64,000 nucleotides of DNA from Mucilaginibacter_A sp965201005 (GTDB taxonomy: Bacteria > Bacteroidota > Bacteroidia > Sphingobacteriales > Sphingobacteriaceae). Below, piece after piece: positions 43,452-52,642 of this stretch. A model generated the notes under the pieces. It was given only the letters and a program-made list of their open reading frames with translations, was not told the DNA's origin and ran no database searches. The stretch is from contig NZ_OZ241747.1 in assembly GCF_965201005.1 (NCBI RefSeq), positions 2,418,001-2,482,000 of the forward strand. The letters run 5' to 3'. How positions within the stretch are numbered: position 1 is the first letter of the stretch; each line of letters starts with the position of its first letter. Both the position numbers and the translations under genes were made by a program.

Positions 43452-44570
43452 TTATTTGCCTACAACTTCTTCCTCGGGCGCATCACCTTTTCGGTGCAAA
43501 ATAGAATGTTTGGTGGGTTTTTCATCATCGCCCAGCAAAATGCCCCAGGGTTTTAAAGATTCAATCCGGTCAAAAATAATTTTGAACATGGCGATCACCG
43601 GGATCGACAAAAACATGCCCGGAATCCCCCAAAGCATTTCGCCGATTATTACACCTAAAATTGTTATCAGCGCATTGATTTTTACTTTGGAACCTACAAT
43701 AACCGGCAGCAGTATGTTACTGTCTATCAGGTGCATGGCAACAATTGTGATCAAAACCAGAACAACTTTGCCAAGTGCCGCTGTGCTGAAGGTGATCAAA
43801 ACACTGAGCAGCAACGCGGTTAAAATGCCAATGTAAGGGATGATGTTGAACAAGCCGGTAAGCAGGCCCAGCAACAATGCGTATTTGATACCGCCGATCA
43901 AGAAAACGGTACAAACAACCGTTGCCACAATCGTCATTTCCAGCACCAAACCGGTGATGTATTTACGGATGATGAACTGGATGCGCTCGACCACGTCATA
44001 TACCGTTTCAGAATTTTCTTCTTTAAAAACAGCAACCAAAAACTTCATCAGCAAGCGGCGGTAAACCAGCAGGAAGAAGGTATCGATCATCATAAATATC
44101 AAAAACAGTAGTATTGACGATAGTGAAAGTACGGTTGTGCCGATTGCAGACGTGCTGTTGTCAAGGATTTGTGAGGTTGCAGAATGCACATAAGCCATCT
44201 GTTTTTTGGCATTGATATCGAAATGATTGGTGATCCAATCCTGCAAATTTGCAAATGAGGTGGCCACCTGATTTTGTAGTTGCGGCCAATCATTTGCGAG
44301 ATTGCTGATTTGTGAACCAATTAAATATAAAACCCCGCTGACAACAGCGATAAACACGATAACCGAAAGCCCGCATGAGGCACCGCGCGGCAAATGGCAT
44401 TTGTGCTCAAAAAATTTTGCCACAGGCAGCAGCAAAATTGCAAACAGCATGGCAAAAACCAGTGGTGAAAGGATTTCTTTGCCATGGATAACGATAAAGC
44501 CTAACGCAACCAGGCTCACCAGCACCATTGCAAGTTTGGTATAAAAAGGAGGTACGGTTTTTAAAGCCAT
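43452..44570 (-). CDS. AI-2E-family transporter (PF01594)
   Basis: 372 residues with about eight membrane helices and the central extracytoplasmic region (residues 65-140). Family motifs include LLTGLFNIIPYIGI and the C-terminal VIIGEMLWGIPGMFLSIPV. Members export small signals or act as Na+/H+ antiporters; specificity here unknown. The DNA has near-word sites but no exact word. Confidence 0.9.
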   Translation of the reverse strand: MALKTVPPFYTKLAMVLVSLVALGFIVIHGKEILSPLVFAMLFAILLLPVAKFFEHKCHLPRGASCGLSVIVFIAVVSGVLYLIGSQISNLANDWPQLQNQVATSFANLQDWITNHFDINAKKQMAYVHSATSQILDNSTSAIGTTVLSLSSILLFLIFMMIDTFFLLVYRRLLMKFLVAVFKEENSETVYDVVERIQFIIRKYITGLVLEMTIVATVVCTVFLIGGIKYALLLGLLTGLFNIIPYIGILTALLLSVLITFSTAALGKVVLVLITIVAMHLIDSNILLPVIVGSKVKINALITILGVIIGEMLWGIPGMFLSIPVIAMFKIIFDRIESLKPWGILLGDDEKPTKHSILHRKGDAPEEEVVGK

Positions 44571-44736
44571 ATAAACAGTTAAATTGTGTTGATAATCTGC
44601 AAACGTTAACCGGATAACCAGCGTAATGTTTATAAATCAGGCAATAACTTTTCTTTAAATTAAAAATGCTTTTTAGTTGTTTTTAAATTTTGACAATGGT
44701 TGTTTTTCAAAAAAATAAATCCAATCACTTTTGCAC

Positions 44737-44750
44737 GATAAAAGAAGCAT
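44737..44750 (+). repeat. Single word in the gap between MBL and AI-2E genes
   Basis: Exact GAAG-type word 27 bases downstream of the MBL-fold stop (minus strand). The remainder of the gap 44571-44776 is AT-rich without a gene. Confidence 0.65.
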
Positions 44751-44776
44751 CAAACAAAAAAACGAAGGAAAGCAGT

Positions 44777-45481
44777 TTAAATGGACAAAGCGTTTACAAA
44801 AGCAATAAAACGTGGTTTGGCTGAAACATTTCCATGGCCGAAAAGCACTTGATCAAAAGGAAAAGCCACTATTTTTTTTAAAGTTTGCAGGTTGATTTTA
44901 GCAGATTGATAAGCAAAAGCAGGTTTTAGTTTTTTCGAGTTTTCAGCACTGTCCGCAGCAAAAAGCAATGCTTCTTTTACCGGGTAAAAAAGGGCGATCT
45001 GTTCTGCGCAATGTCCTGGCGCATTGATGATTTGCAAACCGTTCGCATCAGGAATGACATCGCCTTCTGATACTGTTTTTATGGGCGAAAATATCGGATC
45101 GATGTATAAAAACCGCAAATTGATCTTTCCATTCAGCGTTAGCAGCTTCAGCAAAAAAGCTAAAATTTTTGAATTTGGACGAAATGCAATTCTTTTTCCA
45201 ATCATTTCCGCACAAAGCGCAGAAGCATAAACCGGTACATTTACGGTTTCTAAAATAGAAGCCAAACTACCGGAATGATCATGATGCGCATGTGTGAGGA
45301 TAATATGTTTTAAATCTTCCGGCTGTTTTCCAATCTGACGGATTCCCCCAAAAATTAAATCTTTACTACCTTTCGGTCCGGTATCGATCAGGATTAAGCC
45401 GGATAAATGATCCACCAAAAAAACGTTAACAATAGGAAGCGTTATTTGAAAAACGTTTTCGGTAATTTTGGTTACCGGCAT
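44777..45481 (-). CDS. MBL-fold metallo-hydrolase
   Basis: 234 residues. Metallo-beta-lactamase fold with THAHHDHSG (HxHxDH, near residue 64), downstream NAPGHCAEQ (His) and LFGHGN (His), enough for a two-metal site. Substrate unknown; related to quorum-lactonase and hydroxyacylglutathione hydrolase branches. Two exact words inside, 44968-44981 (PVKEA) and 45070-45083 (IKTV), 90 bases apart. Ten bases after the SRPBCC gene, same strand. Confidence 0.9.
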   Translation of the reverse strand: MPVTKITENVFQITLPIVNVFLVDHLSGLILIDTGPKGSKDLIFGGIRQIGKQPEDLKHIILTHAHHDHSGSLASILETVNVPVYASALCAEMIGKRIAFRPNSKILAFLLKLLTLNGKINLRFLYIDPIFSPIKTVSEGDVIPDANGLQIINAPGHCAEQIALFYPVKEALLFAADSAENSKKLKPAFAYQSAKINLQTLKKIVAFPFDQVLFGHGNVSAKPRFIAFVNALSI

Positions 45482-45490
45482 TTTTGAGCA

Positions 45491-45952
45491 CTAATTTTCC
45501 TCGGCAAGCTTTTTTATTTCCACCAAAATCGGGTTCCAGCCTTCGCCATTGTTGTAAACATCTTTGTAACGTTTTTCTCCTTCGGCAGCGTTTTCAAAAC
45601 CGTCCTGGCAAATTGTTAAAATTGTCTGTACGCCTTTTGGCGATAGATCATACGTTACGTTCAAATAATTTTCGGGCACATCAGGATAAGAGGCAAAAGG
45701 GTCTATCACCGTGTATTTCAGCAATTTTTCCGGTTCGATTTTTAAAATTTTCCCTTTTACAAAAACCATTTCCCGGCCTTCGTGGCTTCCTCTCCAAAGC
45801 AGTTCACTTCCAGCGTTCCAGTCAGAAACCGTTTCGCAGCCAAACATATAAATTTTCGTTTTCTGCGGATTGACCAGCGCATCCCAAACCACAGCAGCCG
45901 GCGCATTGATGGCGATGGTATTTTTTACAACTTTAGGCGTTTCCACGGGCAA
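45491..45952 (-). CDS. SRPBCC/AHSA1-type domain protein
   Basis: 153 residues: INAPAAVVWDALVNPQKTKIYMFGCETVSDW at the N-terminus and the WNPILVEIKKLAEE C-terminal helix are typical of the Bet v1/AHSA1 fold. Probably binds a small hydrophobic ligand. Likely co-transcribed with the MBL hydrolase. Confidence 0.87.
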   Translation of the reverse strand: MPVETPKVVKNTIAINAPAAVVWDALVNPQKTKIYMFGCETVSDWNAGSELLWRGSHEGREMVFVKGKILKIEPEKLLKYTVIDPFASYPDVPENYLNVTYDLSPKGVQTILTICQDGFENAAEGEKRYKDVYNNGEGWNPILVEIKKLAEEN

Positions 45953-45976
45953 TTAAATTTATGGTGAATTTTAGGT

Positions 45977-45990
45977 GATAAAAGAAGCAT
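45977..45990 (+). repeat. Word abutting the stop of the alpha/beta hydrolase gene
   Basis: Exact word with GAATTTTAGG arm, two bases past the TAA of the minus-strand hydrolase gene. Confidence 0.7.
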
Positions 45991-45992
45991 TA

Positions 45993-46919
45993 TTACTTGA
46001 TCCAGCCGTTGCCGATCATCCAGTTTTTAACATGTTCCATCCAGTTATCGGGCGTGGTTTTGTTGTTCAGGCCGAAACCATGTCCGCCTTTCGGATAGAT
46101 AATTAATTCGGCCGGAACTTTGTTTTTCAGCAAAGCTTCATAATAATAAAGTGAATTTTTAACGTTGACAACATTGTCATCTTCCGCATGAACCAGCATT
46201 GTTGGCGGCGTGTTTGGTGTAACGTTCAGTTCGTTGGAAAAATACCGGACCTGCTCCGGATTTGGCGTTAAACCAAGCAGGTTATCGAGCGAACCTTTAT
46301 GCGTTAAACTGTCCGTCATGCTGATCACCGGATACAGAAGCACCATAAAATCGGGCCGCAAACTGGTATTATTAGAGTTTGCAATCTTTGGATCGTTGTA
46401 ATGAGAACCGGTTAAAGCAGCCAGGCTTCCGCCCGCAGAAAAACCGATAATGCCAACTTTATTTGGGTCGATATGATATTTTGCAGCATTTTCACGAACG
46501 GTTTTGATCGCCATTTGTGCATCCTGCAATGGGCCAATACTTTTATCTTTCATGATCGCATCGCTGGGCAAACGGTATTTCAACACAAAAGCAGCCACGC
46601 CAATTTTGTTAAAAGCTTCTGCAATTTCGATCCCTTCGTGGGTGTAAGATACAAAAGCATAACCGCCGCCGGGGCAAATTACAACGGCCGCACCGGTTGC
46701 TTTATCTTTTGCGGGAAGGTAAATTTCGAGTGTTGGTTTTGTTACTTTGCTATAACCGATATTATTTGCCGAGCCGGACTTAACTTCCTGATACGCATTA
46801 TCATTAATTGAATTTGGTATTGCGCCCGGATATAACGGGATGACTGTTTGAGCTTTTGTTTGTAACATCATCAACGAAAACGAAGTAACAAAAAAACAGG
46901 TGTAAAAGAAGCATTTCAT
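45993..46919 (-). CDS. Secreted alpha/beta hydrolase (esterase-like)
   Basis: 308 residues with a signal peptide (residues 1-23, ending TKAQ). Alpha/beta hydrolase: oxyanion region CPGGGYAFV, nucleophile Ser in IGFSAGGSLA, Asp in VHAEDDNVV, His in KGGHGFGL. Resembles BD-FAE / acetyl-xylan-esterase-like secreted enzymes that deacylate plant polysaccharides. The start region itself is a dispersed word: 46901-46914 encodes residues 2-6 (KCFFY), which may have shaped the signal peptide. Confidence 0.88.
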   Translation of the reverse strand: MKCFFYTCFFVTSFSLMMLQTKAQTVIPLYPGAIPNSINDNAYQEVKSGSANNIGYSKVTKPTLEIYLPAKDKATGAAVVICPGGGYAFVSYTHEGIEIAEAFNKIGVAAFVLKYRLPSDAIMKDKSIGPLQDAQMAIKTVRENAAKYHIDPNKVGIIGFSAGGSLAALTGSHYNDPKIANSNNTSLRPDFMVLLYPVISMTDSLTHKGSLDNLLGLTPNPEQVRYFSNELNVTPNTPPTMLVHAEDDNVVNVKNSLYYYEALLKNKVPAELIIYPKGGHGFGLNNKTTPDNWMEHVKNWMIGNGWIK

Positions 46920-47017
46920 GCAGGTAAAAATTGGTTGTTTAAATCAACGAAAAACCTGATGAAAACGCAACAATCATTCTGTATTTTTTCATTTACAAAG
47001 TTGATGCTTCTTTTACC
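46901..47017. repeat. Words at a gene start and at the preceding gene's stop
   Basis: Plus word 46901-46914 inside the hydrolase start; minus word 47004-47017 two bases beyond the stop of the next minus-strand gene. Inverted, 89 bases apart. Confidence 0.65.
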
Positions 47018-47018
47018 A

Positions 47019-47513
47019 CTACTTTTTTGGTATGAAATTGCTGAGTGCTTGTGCTGCTTCATCAGGTTTTTGTGTACCGATCAGCAACTTTCGGCCATCT
47101 TTAAAAACCAGTTGAATACCTTTATTGCCTGCAACGTTATAAGCTTTTCCTTTTCCAAACAAACTAAAACGCAAGCCATAACCGCCATAATCCAGAACCG
47201 GGTTGTAGGTTGTTACCGTGGCCTGTCCAATAACGTTCCAATTATAAGTTTTGAATTTAAAATGAAACGGGATAAAACGCACCTGGATCCCTTCTGCATC
47301 AATTTCAGTATCTAAGCGCGAATAAAACAGTAAAACAAAACCCAATATCGGGATAAGCAACGGAGCCAAAAATACCGGGTTAAAATTATTTTGCATTACC
47401 TTGTATTCCTTAATTATGGCAAATATCGTTACCCCGAAAGCGGCAATCAATATCAGCCAAATCCACCATTGCCTGAAACGCTGTGTTTCCTTAAATAAAA
47501 CTTTGCTTTCCAT
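47019..47513 (-). CDS. Membrane protein with PH-like domain, unknown function
   Basis: 164 residues. Two membrane helices (WIWLILIAAFGVTIFAII and VFLAPLLIPILGFVLLFYS) and then a soluble beta-rich domain (EIDAEGIQVRFIPFHFKFKTYNWNVIG) resembling bacterial PH domains that follow such helices. Exact function unknown. Follows the DUF3887 hydrolase by ten bases. Confidence 0.75.
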   Translation of the reverse strand: MESKVLFKETQRFRQWWIWLILIAAFGVTIFAIIKEYKVMQNNFNPVFLAPLLIPILGFVLLFYSRLDTEIDAEGIQVRFIPFHFKFKTYNWNVIGQATVTTYNPVLDYGGYGLRFSLFGKGKAYNVAGNKGIQLVFKDGRKLLIGTQKPDEAAQALSNFIPKK

Positions 47514-47523
47514 TTTGATAAAA

Positions 47524-48795
47524 CTATTTAAACCGGTTTACAAACTGTGTTATAGCAGTAACCAGCTTTGCATCAATTGGCAAACTTGGATCTTGGTACG
47601 TAGCCGCATTTGTGGCACGGTCTGCCGGTGCTTGTTTTAAAACATGATTCATGCCTTCAATTAAAACCAAACTGGCATCTGGTTTTGCTTTTTTCAGATT
47701 TTGAGCATCGTTTACGCTAACTTGGAAATCCGTTGTTCCCTGCAAAATCAAAACCGGGATTTTTAATTTTTTGATTTCTGTTTGCGGATTGTATTTGAAC
47801 CAGGAAATTAAATACGGCTGCACACCTGAGTGAAACATTGGGTCGTTATCCGCAGCAGAAATCTTCAAACCTTGGTCCAAACTATCCAACTTTGCGACGT
47901 AAGTTTGATCAGCCTGCGGCGTTGCGGCCAATTGCTTTTTGATGATTGCACTGGCCTTTTCTCCGGCTCCGGCAACAGAAACAAAAGCATCAACTTTTTC
48001 TTTTTCGGCAGCAACCATCCCGATCAAAGAACCTTCGCTGTGGCCTAAAATAATTACTTTTGAAAACCTCGGGTCGGCTTTCAACATTTTAACTAAAGCC
48101 ACGGCATCATTTACAAAATCATCAAAACGGAGATCAACTTCAGTTTTGGCAGATGTACTTTTGCCAATTGCCCTTTTATCGTAACGCAAAGTTGCTATCC
48201 CGGCTTTACCTAAAGCTTCGGCCAGTAAAAAATATGAATTTGCACTAATTCCTAAACTGCTGTTTCCGTTACGGTCTGTCGGACCGGAACCGGCAATAAT
48301 CAAAACAACCGGAATTTTTCCAATACTGTTTTTAGGGGTAATAATTGAGCCTGAGATACTTGCATCAGACAAACTTAAACTGACAGGGCTTTCCGTTAAA
48401 TCAGGATCAACAGTCAAAGTTTTCTCTTCCTGATAAGGTTGTACCAGCAACATGTTCATTTTATTTGTTGCATCCAAACCAAGCTTTAATCCAAAAACAC
48501 CATTGGTAAAAGTGGTTTTATAAACCGCAAACATGGCGTTATAACTTTTAAATTCTGTGCTTTTGATTTCGCCTAATTGCGCTTTAAGCTGCATAACCAC
48601 TTGCTGTGTTTTTTCTAACGGAAGTGCCGTTTGCATTTTCGCATCAAACATGGAAAAGATAGCATTGGCATCAGCGTTATTGTACGAACCGGTAAATTGC
48701 TTTACAGTTTGCTTATAACTGGCAGGTTCTGTTTGTGCGAAAATCACACACGGAAAAACCAGTGCCAAAAAAAGCATGGTAAATAATTTTTTCAT
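47524..48795 (-). CDS. Secreted alpha/beta hydrolase with N-terminal DUF3887
   Basis: 423 residues from 48795 (signal peptide KKLFTMLFLALVFPCVIFAQ). Residues 25-130 are DUF3887-like (NADANAIFSMFDAKMQ), then an alpha/beta hydrolase with VLIIAGSGPTDRNGN, nucleophile Ser in ILGHSEGSLIG, Asp and His at the end (GTTDFQV; GMNHVLK). Similar proteins are EstA-like carboxylesterases/peptidases of the S9 superfamily. A word at 48323-48336 lies in the gene. Probably co-transcribed with the PH-like gene. Confidence 0.88.
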   Translation of the reverse strand: MKKLFTMLFLALVFPCVIFAQTEPASYKQTVKQFTGSYNNADANAIFSMFDAKMQTALPLEKTQQVVMQLKAQLGEIKSTEFKSYNAMFAVYKTTFTNGVFGLKLGLDATNKMNMLLVQPYQEEKTLTVDPDLTESPVSLSLSDASISGSIITPKNSIGKIPVVLIIAGSGPTDRNGNSSLGISANSYFLLAEALGKAGIATLRYDKRAIGKSTSAKTEVDLRFDDFVNDAVALVKMLKADPRFSKVIILGHSEGSLIGMVAAEKEKVDAFVSVAGAGEKASAIIKKQLAATPQADQTYVAKLDSLDQGLKISAADNDPMFHSGVQPYLISWFKYNPQTEIKKLKIPVLILQGTTDFQVSVNDAQNLKKAKPDASLVLIEGMNHVLKQAPADRATNAATYQDPSLPIDAKLVTAITQFVNRFK

Positions 48796-48917
48796 CAGCG
48801 GCATGTTATTGTTGGTTATGCGAACAATCCTCTGGGTAAATATATTATACTTTGCGCATTATATTTGTGTACATCGTTGTTTAAGCTATTTTTATCAAAA
48901 AAAATTAAATTATCATT

Positions 48918-49910
48918 ATGACTTATATTGCCAGTTCTGCCCGTTACAAACAAATGGAATACCGCCGCTGCGGCAAAAGCGGCCTGAAATTACCGGCCGT
49001 TTCGCTTGGCCTTTGGCACAACTTCGGCGATGTGGACGTGATGGAAAATTTCCGCAACACGCTTAAAACTGCTTTTGACCAAGGCGTTACGCACTTTGAC
49101 CTCGCCAATAATTATGGGCCGCCAGCCGGTTCTGCCGAAGAAAATTTCGGAAGGATTTTGCACGAGGATTTTAAAGCTTACCGCGACGAACTGATCATTT
49201 CTACCAAAGCCGGATATTACATGTGGGAAGGCCCTTATGGAGAATGGGGCTCTAAAAAATACTTGGTTTCCAGTTTGGACCAAAGCCTGAAACGCATGAA
49301 ACTGGATTATGTGGATATTTTTTATCACCATAGGCCAGACCCTGACACGCCTTTGGAAGAGACAATGGCTGCCTTGGATTTGATTGTGCGGCAGGGCAAA
49401 GCTTTGTACGTGGGAATTTCCAATTATCACCCCAAAGAAGCTGTCGAGGCATTTCGTATTTTGAAAGACTTGGGCACGCCTTGTTTAATCCATCAGCCTA
49501 AATATTCCATGTTTGAGCGTTGGGTAGAAACAGAAGGTTTGCTGGATTTGCTGGAACAAGAAGGCGTTGGCTGCATTCCGTTTTCGCCGCTGGCGCAAGG
49601 TTTGCTGACCGATAAATATTTAAAAGGCATCCCGGAAGATTCGCGCATTGCCAAAGGTGTTGGCTTTTTAACGGAAAACAACCTGACCGAAGAAAAGCTG
49701 AACCAGATTAAAAAGTTAAATGATATTGCCCTGCAACGCAATCAATCGCTGGCACAAATGGCGTTATCTTGGATTTTGAAAGATGAGCGCGTAACTTCTG
49801 TTTTGATTGGCGCGAGCAAACCGGCGCAATTAGTTGATTCTTTGAAATGTTTAGACAATACTGTTTTTAGCGGGGAAGAACTGAAAATGGTTAATGAGAT
49901 TTTAGGTTAA
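48918..49910 (+). CDS. gpr: Aldo/keto reductase, L-glyceraldehyde-3-phosphate reductase type
   Basis: 330 residues, full length. TIM-barrel reductase of the YghZ/Gpr or Kv-beta-like branch: SLGLWHNFGD, HFDLANNYGPPAGSAE (catalytic Asp, Tyr), STKAGYYMWEGPYGEWGSKKY (Lys), DYVDIFYHHRPD (His). Uses NADPH to reduce aldehydes such as methylglyoxal and L-GAP. Divergent from the DUF3887 hydrolase. A word core at 49858-49869 is near the 3' end. Confidence 0.93.
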   Translation: MTYIASSARYKQMEYRRCGKSGLKLPAVSLGLWHNFGDVDVMENFRNTLKTAFDQGVTHFDLANNYGPPAGSAEENFGRILHEDFKAYRDELIISTKAGYYMWEGPYGEWGSKKYLVSSLDQSLKRMKLDYVDIFYHHRPDPDTPLEETMAALDLIVRQGKALYVGISNYHPKEAVEAFRILKDLGTPCLIHQPKYSMFERWVETEGLLDLLEQEGVGCIPFSPLAQGLLTDKYLKGIPEDSRIAKGVGFLTENNLTEEKLNQIKKLNDIALQRNQSLAQMALSWILKDERVTSVLIGASKPAQLVDSLKCLDNTVFSGEELKMVNEILG

Positions 49911-49922
49911 TGATTTTTAGGT

Positions 49923-50009
49923 GGTAAAAGAAGCATTGGTTTTGGCCGATGCTTCTTTTATAAATATGCTTCTTTTATCAACCCAAATTTAGGCCGATAA
50001 AAGAAGCAT
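49923..50009. repeat. Cluster of four dispersed words between convergent genes
   Basis: Plus 49923-49936, minus 49949-49962, minus 49966-49979, plus 49996-50009. The two outer arms read TTTTTAGGTGG and CCCAAATTTAGGCC. Can fold as two successive hairpins. They fill the 106-base gap between the reductase and the M1 peptidase genes and are the densest site in the window. Confidence 0.85.
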
Positions 50010-50016
50010 TTTGTTT

Positions 50017-52602
50017 TTACCGAAACAAGCTTTCTGACAAACCGCTGTTTACTTTGGCTTCCGAAACTTTTAATTCGATGTGGTTATCAAAAAGCGTGGT
50101 TTTGGTGGTATATGGAATTTTGATCCCGTTGCCAGCATTTTGGTAATCAGAATAATCCGAAGTGGTATTATAACCGGAAAAATCCCTAACTTCCCGCAGT
50201 TTCAGGCCCGAAACCATATCGTAATAAGATTTAACCATATTGCCGTTTGCGCCCGTAACCGTTAGCAAATAAACCGGCTGGTTATCAATTATCTTTACAT
50301 TTGGGTCCAAAAGCGGTGTTACCGTGCCGTAATTTAACTCCGGAAACAGTTTTTGTGATTGTTTGATCAGGGATTTTTCACTCTGCGTTAATTGCACCGG
50401 CTGGTTGTTTTGCAGCGTTTTTACACTGTCTTTATTCACCGTAGTATGGCGCGTAAGGTTGTATGCCGGTATTTTTAAATCCTGCGAAAACTGGTCCGGC
50501 ATTTTATACTGGCTTGTTTGCTGGATCTGGATGCCGGAAATCTGGCCGTTCACCACAATGGTTAAGTCTTTGATATTCCGCAGTTTGTCTACGCCACCGA
50601 TCGCGTCCAGATATTTTTTCAATACCGTGTTGGCCGTCGTCCCAGCTGGCATTGCAATCCCGCTGAACGAATTATTGTCCGGGTTGATGTCCGGCAAAAC
50701 ATGTTCCGGGTCAAGCGTTACCAGGTTGATTTTTGAGGTAGATGGATATTGGAAAGTCCAGCTCCCGCCGCGTTGCCAAATTTCGGCCGGCAGTTTTACA
50801 ATCCCGGTTTTACCGCTGGCCTCGGTAATGGCCACGGTAACCGGCAAAGCCATTTCGCCCAGGTTTTCTATGGTGATCAATGCTCCTTTTGCCACATCAT
50901 TTTGGATATAATTGATACCTTTTACCGATTGGTCCAGTTGCCAGGTTGTAAAAAACCATTCGCGCCAAAACCAGCTTAAATCCTCTCCTGCCGCATTGTC
51001 CATGGTATGGAAAAAATCCCAGGGCGACGGATGTTTAAAAGCCCAACGCTTAATGTAAGTGCGGAAAGCGTAATCAAAACGCTCTTTGCCCAAAATCTGT
51101 TCGCGCAAAATTTTCAGTCCCAAAGCCGGTTTGTTATAAGCGGCCTCGCCCAAATACGAAGCTTGCAAAACATCCGGTGTATTAAAAATAGCTTCTGCCT
51201 GCGGGCCAAAAGCAGACTGCGCATTTGCCTGCGCATCCGGTTTGATATAATATTCGCCTTTGTTAAAAAGTGTAATGTCGATCTGGTTGATAAACGTATT
51301 GAAACCTTCGTCCATCCAGGCATATTTACGCTCGTTGCTGCCCACGATCATCGGGAACCAATTGTGGCCAAACTCGTGGTTGGTCACGTCCCAAAGTTCG
51401 GCACCGCGGCTTTCGGCACCGCAAAAAACAATGCCCGGATATTCCATCCCGCTTACAATACCGGCCACGTTGGTTGCCGTTGGGTACGTAAACTCAAACC
51501 ATTGGCGCGAATCCATTTCGATACTGGCTTTTACGTATTCGGTTGACCGGCCCCAGGCAGAAGAACCGCCGCTTTGCACCGGGTAAAGGGATTGTGCCAG
51601 TATTTTTTTCCCGCTGGGGAGATTGATCCGCGCCGCGTCCCACACAAAAGCGTTGGAAGCTGTCCAGGCCGCATCACGCGTATTTTTACACAGGAAACGC
51701 CAGGTTAAGGTTGGTTTTTTAAAATAGTTTTCTTGTTTGTTTGCTTCGGAGGAATCGCGGATCATCACCGTTTGGTCGCTGTTCCGGGCTTTGGCCAATC
51801 TGCCTAAAACCGTTGGCGAAAATACTTCTGTCGGGTTTAGCAATTCCCCCGAACCGGCCAGAATCAAGTTTGAAGGAGCCGTGATCGAGTAACTGATGTT
51901 GCCATAATCCAGGTAAAACTCGGATGCGCCGAGGTACGGAATCGTGTTCCAGCCGTTCAGGTCATCGTAAACTTCCATCCGCGGATACCATTGCGCAATT
52001 TCGTAAATCCAGCCGTCGCTGGTGTGCACGCGGCCCATGCGGTCGGTCCCGTTTTCCGGGATCTCAAAACTGTAATCTATTTTGATCTGGATTTTACTGC
52101 CCGATGCTTTCAACGAATCGCGCAGCTTGATCTGCATCCGCGTATCGGTAACCAAATAATTTGCGGCCTCGGCCTTACCATTTCTGATCAGCGTAACCGA
52201 TTTGATCACGTCTCCCTGCGTAAAAGCTTTGTTGGCAAAACGGCCACCCGTAACGGGCGTAGTGGCTTCGGCGCGCGAATCCTGACGGTAAATATTTTGA
52301 TCTAATTGCAGCCATAAAAACGGCAAACCGTTGGGGCTGTTGTTGGTGTAAGTGATAGTGGTGCTGCCCGAAATTTGCTTTTTAACCGTGTCCAGCAATA
52401 CATTAATCTGATAATCAGCATGGTTTTGCCAGTAATTTACACCGGGCGCACCGCCTGCCGTACGGAATTGACTACCTTTTTCGCTGTAAAAATTTGGCTC
52501 AAATACTTTATGCTGATCGTATTTGCTGCCCGGGACAAGTGCATTTTGGGCGAAAGTTTGAACGCCTGCCGCCAATAAAACGGCCAAAAATATATTTTTC
52601 AT
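50017..52602 (-). CDS. Secreted M1-family metallopeptidase
   Basis: 861 residues with signal peptide (LAVLLAAGVQTFAQ). Gluzincin aminopeptidase fold: N-terminal beta-sandwich, catalytic NHEFGHNW (HEXXH) followed by YAWMDEGFNTF with the distal Glu ligand. The exopeptidase GAMEN motif is replaced by GIVSGMEYPG, as in the Bacteroidota leukotriene-A4-hydrolase-like branch. C-terminal part (about 640-861) is an extra all-beta region typical of these paralogues. Trims peptides in the periplasm or outside the cell. Confidence 0.92.
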   Translation of the reverse strand: MKNIFLAVLLAAGVQTFAQNALVPGSKYDQHKVFEPNFYSEKGSQFRTAGGAPGVNYWQNHADYQINVLLDTVKKQISGSTTITYTNNSPNGLPFLWLQLDQNIYRQDSRAEATTPVTGGRFANKAFTQGDVIKSVTLIRNGKAEAANYLVTDTRMQIKLRDSLKASGSKIQIKIDYSFEIPENGTDRMGRVHTSDGWIYEIAQWYPRMEVYDDLNGWNTIPYLGASEFYLDYGNISYSITAPSNLILAGSGELLNPTEVFSPTVLGRLAKARNSDQTVMIRDSSEANKQENYFKKPTLTWRFLCKNTRDAAWTASNAFVWDAARINLPSGKKILAQSLYPVQSGGSSAWGRSTEYVKASIEMDSRQWFEFTYPTATNVAGIVSGMEYPGIVFCGAESRGAELWDVTNHEFGHNWFPMIVGSNERKYAWMDEGFNTFINQIDITLFNKGEYYIKPDAQANAQSAFGPQAEAIFNTPDVLQASYLGEAAYNKPALGLKILREQILGKERFDYAFRTYIKRWAFKHPSPWDFFHTMDNAAGEDLSWFWREWFFTTWQLDQSVKGINYIQNDVAKGALITIENLGEMALPVTVAITEASGKTGIVKLPAEIWQRGGSWTFQYPSTSKINLVTLDPEHVLPDINPDNNSFSGIAMPAGTTANTVLKKYLDAIGGVDKLRNIKDLTIVVNGQISGIQIQQTSQYKMPDQFSQDLKIPAYNLTRHTTVNKDSVKTLQNNQPVQLTQSEKSLIKQSQKLFPELNYGTVTPLLDPNVKIIDNQPVYLLTVTGANGNMVKSYYDMVSGLKLREVRDFSGYNTTSDYSDYQNAGNGIKIPYTTKTTLFDNHIELKVSEAKVNSGLSESLFR

Positions 52603-52642
52603 TTCTTTTGCAGAAGATAATCACGAAGGTAAATTTTTACCC

